Shown piece after piece: positions 30,564-36,120 of a stretch of 36,120 bases of DNA (the first letter of the stretch is position 1; each line of letters starts with the position of its first letter). Made by a program: the position numbers and the translations under genes. The stretch covers positions 1 to 36,120 of the forward strand of contig CAYTLW010000078.1 in assembly GCA_964438735.1 (NCBI GenBank), written 5' to 3'. The notes below the pieces were generated by a model. The model was not told the DNA's origin. It made no database searches and worked only from the letters and a program-made list of their open reading frames with translations. The stretch comes from CAYTLW01 sp964438735. GTDB lineage: Bacteria; Myxococcota_A; UBA9042.

Positions 30564-33140
30564 GTGACTGAACCTGACGATTCCACCGCGGCCCTGCGCG
30601 CCGCGGCCCGCGCCCTGCCCGCCTGGCGCCACCGCGACGAGATCGTCGATGCGGTGCGCGACAACCAGGTCGTCGTGGTCGAAGGGCCCACCGGTTCGGG
30701 CAAGACGACGCAGCTTCCGCAGATGCTGCTCGACGAAGGCATCGGCGTCGGCGCCATCGCCTTGACCCAGCCCCGACGCATCGCCGCAGTGAGCATCGCC
30801 TGGCGTATCGCCGCCGAAATGGGCGTGCAGGTGGGCCACGAGGTGGGCTACGCGATCCGATTTGACGACTGCAGCAGTGAGACCAGCCGCGTCCGGGTGA
30901 TGACCGACGGCATTCTGTTGCAGGAGGCTCGCTCCGATCCGGATTTCGAGCGCTACGGCGTCATCATTGTCGACGAGGCCCACGAGCGCACCCTGAACAT
31001 CGACTTCACCCTTGGACTGCTGCACGGGGCGTTGCGCCGACGGGCGGATCTGCGCCTGGTCATCTCGTCGGCGACCCTGGATCCGGGCCGCTTCCAGGCC
31101 TTCTACGCCCGCCTGGGACGCGACGTGCCCGCAGTATCCATCGACGCCCGTCCGCATCCCGTCGACATCCAGAATCGACCCTGGCCGGGGGACGATCCGC
31201 GCGACGTCGCTCAGGCCATGGCCGCCGAGCTGGCGAATCTCCATCGTCACGCGCCACCCGGCGATGCGCTGGCCTTCTTCAGCGGTGCCGCGGGCATCCG
31301 CCAGGCGACCGAAGCCCTGGCGCGGCGGGGCGTGGCCAATTCGGCCGAGCTCGTGCCGCTCTACGGCGCCCTGCCCCGCGAGGAGCAGGAGCGGGTGTTC
31401 GCACAGGGCGACGGAAGGCGGCGCATCATCCTGGCCACCAATATCGCCGAGACGTCCATCACGGTGCCGGGGGTTCGCTACGTGGTCGACTCGGGCCGCG
31501 CCAAGGTGGCCCGCTTCAGCCCCGTCTCTGGGGTGCGTTCGTTGCGCGAGGAGGGCATCTCCCAGGCCTCGGCGGAGCAGCGTGCTGGCCGGGCGGGACG
31601 TACAGCGCCGGGTACGGCGGTGCGCATGTACAACCAGGGCTGGCTGAAGCGACAGCCACCATTCGCCGACCCCGAGGTGCTGCGCGAAGACCTGCGCGAG
31701 GTGGTGTTGCGCCTGGTCGACCTGGGCGTGCACGACCTGGAGCAGTTTCCCTTCCCGACCCAGCCGCCTGCGCGTCGGCTCAAGGCCGCCATCCGCCAGT
31801 TGAAGGCCATGGGCGCCATCGACGAACAGCGAAGACTGACCACCATCGGCCGACGCATGGTGCCCTTCCCCCTGTCTCCGCCCCTGGCACGCGCCGTGGT
31901 CGAAGCCGCTGACCGTCATCCCAAGGCGTTGGACGCGGTGCTCATCGCGGTCGCCTTCCTGTCCGGTCGCCGACCGCAGACCTTTCCGCCCGAGGAGGAG
32001 GCCCAGGCGCGCGCCGCCCACGAAGCCCTGGCCCATCCGGCGGGCGATGCCATGACCGCGGTGGGCATCATGCGGCGTTACCAGCAGGCACGCGACAAGG
32101 TCAGCTACTGTGAGCGCTCCTACCTGGATCCCCAGGCTATGGCCTACATCACCAACGCCCACAAACAGCTGTGCGAGTTGGCCGCCGAGATGGGTGCCGA
32201 ACCGCAGCGGGGCGACGATGATCCGGCGGCGGTCATCAAGTCCCTCTACGCCGGCTTCCGCGAGCAGGTGCTGGTGGCCCGAGGACGCGACTGGCTGGGG
32301 CCCAACGACATCCAGCTGCGCATCCACCCGGGCAGCTCCATGTGGGGTACCCGCCAGCGGCTGCTGCTGGCCGCGGACATCATCGTGCTGGCCCGGCCCT
32401 ATGCCGCCCAGGTGTCGGTGATGCGGCCGGAGTGGCTGGCCGAGATCGATCCGGAGGCCGCGCGCAGCCTGAACATCCGCCTGCCCAAGTCCAAGGTGGG
32501 CCGCAAAGGCGCCGTGCAGCCCGAAGAGGTGCCGAGCCACGCGGTGGTCGACGGTATTGAACTTCCGGTGGTCATCCGCCGCGGCCGCGTGCAGGTGGAG
32601 ATCCCGCACGAGCGGGTCGAAGACCTGCGCAAGGCGGACGCCGACGCCATCGACCCCGCGCTTGCGCGCTTGAAGGCCCGCGTGGTCTGCGGCGACCTGC
32701 ACTTCGCGGTCGGCACGCCCCTGCGCACACTGGTCCGCCTGCTGCCCGTCCTGCCGCTGCCGGAGCCTGGCGCCGACCTGAGCTGCCGGGTGCCGGAAGG
32801 CGCGCTCCTCGAAGCCGATCGCAACCTGCACACCCTGCTGCGCCACCTGGACGACCTGCTCCAGCCCATGCAGCAGAGCCACGGCCGACGCGCCGGCTGG
32901 TCCATGTTGGTGGGCAACGGCGCTGGCGCCTGGTGGTTCGAGGTGGTGCCGGACTTCGTCGAGGCGCTGACCACGACCCTGGACGGCCTGGAGCAGCTGG
33001 CCGAGGCGCTGCCGGAAGACCAGGACCTGCAGGCCGACCTGGCGCCGCGCATCGCCTGGGTCGCCGAAGGCGTCGAACTCACGCGCAAGAAGCGGGGACG
33101 CGGCGGTCGCAGAAGTGGCCGGGGGCGCGGTCGGGGCTGA
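30564..33140 (+). CDS. DEAH-box ATP-dependent RNA helicase (HrpA/HrpB type)
   Basis: 858 residues from the GTG at 30564, preceded by GGAGG at the end of the upstream gene. Helicase motifs are complete: GPTGSGKTT (41-49), TQPRRIAA, DEAH (137-140, VDEAHERT), SSATLD, ATNIAETSITVPG and QRAGRAGRT. After these come a winged-helix/ratchet region and an OB-like segment (IHPGSSMWGTRQRL, then ARPYAAQVSVMRPEWL), the order found in DEAH/RHA helicases. The length is near HrpB (about 810), well below HrpA (about 1300), but the post-helicase region reads more like HrpA, so no symbol is given. The C-terminus is a basic RG-rich tail, likely RNA-binding. It should unwind structured RNA in the cytosol. Its position 4 bases after a surface Kazal lipoprotein is functionally unexplained; they may simply share a transcript. 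Confidence 0.9.
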   Translation: MTEPDDSTAALRAAARALPAWRHRDEIVDAVRDNQVVVVEGPTGSGKTTQLPQMLLDEGIGVGAIALTQPRRIAAVSIAWRIAAEMGVQVGHEVGYAIRFDDCSSETSRVRVMTDGILLQEARSDPDFERYGVIIVDEAHERTLNIDFTLGLLHGALRRRADLRLVISSATLDPGRFQAFYARLGRDVPAVSIDARPHPVDIQNRPWPGDDPRDVAQAMAAELANLHRHAPPGDALAFFSGAAGIRQATEALARRGVANSAELVPLYGALPREEQERVFAQGDGRRRIILATNIAETSITVPGVRYVVDSGRAKVARFSPVSGVRSLREEGISQASAEQRAGRAGRTAPGTAVRMYNQGWLKRQPPFADPEVLREDLREVVLRLVDLGVHDLEQFPFPTQPPARRLKAAIRQLKAMGAIDEQRRLTTIGRRMVPFPLSPPLARAVVEAADRHPKALDAVLIAVAFLSGRRPQTFPPEEEAQARAAHEALAHPAGDAMTAVGIMRRYQQARDKVSYCERSYLDPQAMAYITNAHKQLCELAAEMGAEPQRGDDDPAAVIKSLYAGFREQVLVARGRDWLGPNDIQLRIHPGSSMWGTRQRLLLAADIIVLARPYAAQVSVMRPEWLAEIDPEAARSLNIRLPKSKVGRKGAVQPEEVPSHAVVDGIELPVVIRRGRVQVEIPHERVEDLRKADADAIDPALARLKARVVCGDLHFAVGTPLRTLVRLLPVLPLPEPGADLSCRVPEGALLEADRNLHTLLRHLDDLLQPMQQSHGRRAGWSMLVGNGAGAWWFEVVPDFVEALTTTLDGLEQLAEALPEDQDLQADLAPRIAWVAEGVELTRKKRGRGGRRSGRGRGRG

Positions 33141-33149
33141 AGGTTCAGT

Positions 33150-35192
33150 CTACTGTTTGCACTGGCCGGACTTGCACACCTGGCCCGGGCCGCACGGGCT
33201 GTTCTCCGGTGCCTGCTTGCCGGTGCTGCAGCCGCCGGCCTCGCAGGTGTCGATGGTGCAGAGATTGGTGTCCTTGCAGTCCTGGATCTTCTTCTTGGCG
33301 CAAGGGCCGGCCGCCTTGCAGTCGGGGAAGCCCCAGCGATCGAGGCGCCGGATGAATCCATTGCTGACCGACATGCCGGCGGGCACGCCGCTGCCGATCA
33401 GCAGGATGTCGTCATTGGCCAGGCCCAGCACGCTGTTGGCGACGCCATTGCCGGCACCGGCGATGGTCCGCTGCCACAGCTCCTGGCCGGATCCTTCGAT
33501 GCGCACCACCCAGGGATGGTCGCCCGATTTGCCGACCAGCGCGAAACCAGAGAAGCCAATCATGCGCATGTCCCTGAACTTGTCGTTGGACTTGCCGCCG
33601 TAGCTGCGATCCCACAGCTTCTTGCCCGTCTTGTCGGTGCCGATCATCCAGCCCTGCACGCCGTGCGGCGCGCCCTCGTCGCGGCTGCCGGCGGCGATCC
33701 AGCCTTCCGGGGTCGACATCACGGCGCGGAGCTCGTCGTCGCCGACGCCGCCCCAGTCTTGCGAACCCTGGTACTTGCCCCCCGAATCGAGGGTGGCGAG
33801 CATACCCTGCCAACCCTTGCCGGCCTGCTTGCGGCGGCCCACGATGGCGAAGCCGCTCGGCTGGGGGCCCTCGGCGACGCCGAACCCCTCGTCCTCGCCC
33901 GGTGGACCGAAGAGCACGTCGCCGTTGATGCTCCCATTCGGGTCCACGCGCAGGAACCACACCTGCACATCCTTGGACTTGTTGTCCTTGGCCGTGCCCG
34001 TGGCCATGACGGCGCCGTTGGGCCGCAGGGCGACGCCATATAGCGTGCCATCCATGCCGCCAAAGGGCGCGATGCCCAGGTCGACCTGTTTTTGCAGGCC
34101 GCTCCCTGCCAGCACCCAGCCGACCTGCTGTGACGTACCCGGTGCGTTGGTCTGGCCAACCGCCGCCCACTTGCCCATGTCACTGGTCATGCGGTGGATC
34201 TGATCGTTGCCCTTGCCGCCGATGTGCTGCTCCTGCTTGACCTTGCCCGACGCGTCCACCTGCAGCAGCCAGGCGTCCGCGCCCTGGGTCGGCGGAGATG
34301 TGCTGGTGCCAAAGAGCAGGAACCCGCCCGAATCCTGGACCGCGCCGACGAGGCCGTCATTCTGGGTCCCGCCGTAGACGCCGCTGAAGTAGTCGTTGGG
34401 CCCGCAACCCAGGTTGCCGCACTTGGGATCCTGGGCGCCGCCCGTGCACTGACCCTGCTTGCAGTGGTCCTTGAGGGTGCAGGCGTTGCCGTCGTCACAG
34501 GGCCCGGGCTCGGGTTCGTGTTTGCAGCCCTGTCCCGGCTGGCAGAAGTCCTTGGTGCAGGGGTTGCCGTCCTGGCAGCCACCGGGCCCGACGCCGAGCT
34601 GGCACTTGCCGTTGTCGCACTTGCCGGCCTTGCAGCTCTTGTTGTCCTGGCAGAACTTGCCGTTTTCGGCGGCGGCGTTGAACTCGCAGGCCTGGTCGGG
34701 CGGCTTGATGGCGTTGCAGCTGTCCATGGTGCAGGGGTTGTTGTCGTTGCACATCAGTGGCTGGCCGGTGCAGGCGCCCTGCCCATCGCATTTGTCGTCA
34801 TTGGAACAAGCGTTGGCGTCATCGCAGGGTTCGCCACCTTTCTTGGACTTGGGCGTGCACTGGCCCGAGACGCATTCGACGATGGTGCAGCCGTTGCCGG
34901 GCGGCTTCTGGCAGTCGCTGTCGGACTTGCAGTCGGCCGCTGAGACATCTGGAATGTGGCCCGCGTCGGCTGTCTTTGCGCCGCCGTCCTCAGGCGTTGC
35001 CGCCGCGTCCACATCGCCCTGCCCGTCGGTGCCGCCGCCGCTGCCACCTCCGTCGCTGTTCTTCTCGTCGTCATCTTCGTAGGCGAAGTTGTCCGCGCTC
35101 CGCAGGTCGCGCGTACAGCCGGTGGCCGCAACCAGGGCCACAATCGCGAGCCCCGCGAGCGGGGGATGGCGACGCAAGGGCAACGAATTCAT
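33150..35192 (-). CDS. Cys-rich and propeller-type lipoprotein
   Basis: 680 residues from the ATG at 35192, chosen because TGGAGA precedes it; an ATG at 35207 has no ribosome-binding site. The lipobox AATGC gives the lipid anchor, followed by an acidic Asp/Gly tether (about 30-80). Residues about 85-270 are Cys-rich (CDDANACSND, NDNNPCTMDSC, CDDGNACTLKDHC). Residues about 275-610 are one propeller-like region of GGxxD...G.....W..R.D..G units. It closes with DRWGFPDCKAAGPC and a short Cys block ending at QCKQ. It is a smaller paralogue of the 1586-residue protein, with one propeller module instead of two. It follows the TPR membrane protein gene by 24 bases and is probably in its operon. The role is unknown; surface binding or adhesion is likely. 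Confidence 0.84.
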   Translation of the reverse strand: MNSLPLRRHPPLAGLAIVALVAATGCTRDLRSADNFAYEDDDEKNSDGGGSGGGTDGQGDVDAAATPEDGGAKTADAGHIPDVSAADCKSDSDCQKPPGNGCTIVECVSGQCTPKSKKGGEPCDDANACSNDDKCDGQGACTGQPLMCNDNNPCTMDSCNAIKPPDQACEFNAAAENGKFCQDNKSCKAGKCDNGKCQLGVGPGGCQDGNPCTKDFCQPGQGCKHEPEPGPCDDGNACTLKDHCKQGQCTGGAQDPKCGNLGCGPNDYFSGVYGGTQNDGLVGAVQDSGGFLLFGTSTSPPTQGADAWLLQVDASGKVKQEQHIGGKGNDQIHRMTSDMGKWAAVGQTNAPGTSQQVGWVLAGSGLQKQVDLGIAPFGGMDGTLYGVALRPNGAVMATGTAKDNKSKDVQVWFLRVDPNGSINGDVLFGPPGEDEGFGVAEGPQPSGFAIVGRRKQAGKGWQGMLATLDSGGKYQGSQDWGGVGDDELRAVMSTPEGWIAAGSRDEGAPHGVQGWMIGTDKTGKKLWDRSYGGKSNDKFRDMRMIGFSGFALVGKSGDHPWVVRIEGSGQELWQRTIAGAGNGVANSVLGLANDDILLIGSGVPAGMSVSNGFIRRLDRWGFPDCKAAGPCAKKKIQDCKDTNLCTIDTCEAGGCSTGKQAPENSPCGPGQVCKSGQCKQ

Positions 35193-35216
35193 GGCGTCTC
35201 CACGCATCGAGCGGGC

Positions 35217-36120
35217 TCAGAAACGGAGGCTGAAATGCAACGACCCGCCGCCCCGCGTCGGCGTCCAGGCCACTGTCGTGCTGTCTGGACGACTCAGCAG
35301 CAACCACACCCCAGCCGCCAGCACGGCGGTGCCGGGCCAGAGGAAGGTGTGGCCCTGAACGATGTCGTCGTTGACCGAGGTCTCCCAGTCGGCATAGGTC
35401 TTGTAGCTGAGCCCGGTGATGTCTCCATCTTCGTCTTTCTCGGCCAGCATCTCGTCCATGTCGGTGCGATCCAGCAGCGACGTGACCAGCAGGGTCGTGC
35501 CCCACGCTGCCGCGGCGCCGCCGAGTCCGACCGCCAACCACCCGGCAGGCGTGCGCCATCCCGCCGGCGCTGCGGCTGGCTTGCTGACCGTAGGCGGCAC
35601 CGGCACCTTGGGCGTCGGGGCGACTGCACTGGCCTTTTCGGGCGCGACAGGGGCCGGCTGCGGCTTGGGTTCGACGCGTGGGGGCGGCGCCGCAGGGGTC
35701 GGTTGGGGCACAACCGGGGCGGCGGCGGGCGCCCTGGTCCCGGCGGCCTGCTTCAACGCGGCCCTGGCCTCGTCCACCTCCTGCGGGTGCAGTTTCGCTC
35801 TGCGGATGCCCTTTGCGTCGGCCTTCTCCAGGCTCAGGTAGCGCTTGTAGTGACCCTCGGCGCGGTCGAGCTTGAAGGCCCGCTGCGCAGCCCGCCCGGC
35901 GTTGAAGAGATAGGCCGGGTTGCGGCTGATCTCGAAGGCCGTGATGTACATCTGCTCGGCTTTGTCGAAGCGCTTGGCCTTGTAGTGCGTGTTGGCTGTC
36001 TCCAGGATGGTCAGCGCCGCAGCATCCTTGCGTTCATCCGCGCCGGCCAGCGTGGGCATCGTCAGGCTAGCAGCGATCGGCGCCGCCTCGGGCATGCGGT
36101 CGCTCGCGTCGCTGTGGCGA
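35217..36120 (-). CDS. TPR protein with C-terminal membrane helices, 5' end beyond window
   Basis: The frame is open from its stop at 35217 to the window edge. An ATG at 36095 would give 292 residues, but it has no ribosome-binding site and would leave the protein without a full signal peptide, so the true start is probably outside. TPR-like helices (ANTHYKAKRFDKAEQMY; PAYLFNAGRAAQRAFKLDRA) are followed by a long Pro/Ala/Lys linker. Two hydrophobic segments come next, with an acidic loop between them (MDEMLAEKDEDGDITG, then SYKTYADWE). The end, WLLLSRPDST then SLHFSLRF, matches the protein at 13068. This TPR gene, like that one, precedes a lipoprotein gene on the same strand. It is probably an envelope scaffold; no enzymatic motif was seen. 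Confidence 0.75.
   Translation of the reverse strand, partial: RHSDASDRMPEAAPIAASLTMPTLAGADERKDAAALTILETANTHYKAKRFDKAEQMYITAFEISRNPAYLFNAGRAAQRAFKLDRAEGHYKRYLSLEKADAKGIRRAKLHPQEVDEARAALKQAAGTRAPAAAPVVPQPTPAAPPPRVEPKPQPAPVAPEKASAVAPTPKVPVPPTVSKPAAAPAGWRTPAGWLAVGLGGAAAAWGTTLLVTSLLDRTDMDEMLAEKDEDGDITGLSYKTYADWETSVNDDIVQGHTFLWPGTAVLAAGVWLLLSRPDSTTVAWTPTRGGGSLHFSLRF

Noticed and set aside
30525..32882. 785-codon minus-strand frame opposite the RNA helicase
   Set aside because: The plus strand carries every DEAH helicase motif in order; the antisense product has no domain and a His/Arg/Gly/Leu composition typical of shadow frames.

Overview
The window is GC-rich and densely coded, with no gap between genes above about 220 bp. 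Its gene content suggests a Myxococcota-like (deltaproteobacterial) Gram-negative: two eukaryote-type Ser/Thr kinases (one with a zinc ribbon, membrane anchor and PEGA-like end), several lipoproteins with acidic Asp/Ala/Thr tethers, very large Cys-rich lipoproteins with the CDDGxxCT signature, Kazal-like domains, and a P-domain/fibrinogen-like secreted protein. This assignment rests on gene style only; no rRNA or taxonomic marker was seen. No tRNA, rRNA, CRISPR, insertion sequence or phage gene was recognised.

Layout. 49-2612 (minus): a small tether-like lipoprotein and a secreted P-domain/fibrinogen-like protein, each with its own promoter-like element. 2757-4459 (plus): a small membrane protein and a Cys/Met-metabolism PLP enzyme. 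4620-8137 (plus): a tightly coupled run of histidine kinase, single-domain response regulator, REC-PAS protein and M20 dipeptidase. 8144-9388 (minus) is CinA; 9427-10443 (plus) is an AI-2E-family membrane transporter. 13868-10457 (minus) is an apparent operon of a TPR membrane protein, a PhnD-like binding lipoprotein and a HAMP-GGDEF diguanylate cyclase. The cyclase is interrupted near its end by a 131-bp, almost pure G/C tract that looks like a sequence artefact. 14055-15443 (plus): a periplasmic protein with two DsbA-like domains. 15592-21118 (plus): two Ser/Thr kinases in a row. 27312-21149 (minus): a 1586-residue Cys-rich/propeller lipoprotein translationally coupled to an M1-family metallopeptidase lipoprotein. 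27529-28887 (plus): an AAA_14/DUF4143 ATPase flanked by 120-bp direct repeats. 29084-33140 (plus): a Kazal-like lipoprotein and a DEAH-box RNA helicase. 36120-33150 (minus): a TPR membrane protein (running off the window) and a second Cys-rich/propeller lipoprotein.

Together the genes describe a cell-envelope and signalling neighbourhood. About half of the products carry export or lipidation signals, and the rest are mainly sensors and kinases (two-component, c-di-GMP, Ser/Thr phosphorylation). Housekeeping-type enzymes (CinA, M20 dipeptidase, PLP lyase, RNA helicase) are interspersed. The most notable points are the paralogous envelope families repeated within the window, the four-copy DEATAFV phospho-acceptor-like repeat in the second kinase, the direct repeats around the ATPase, and the G/C tract in the cyclase.
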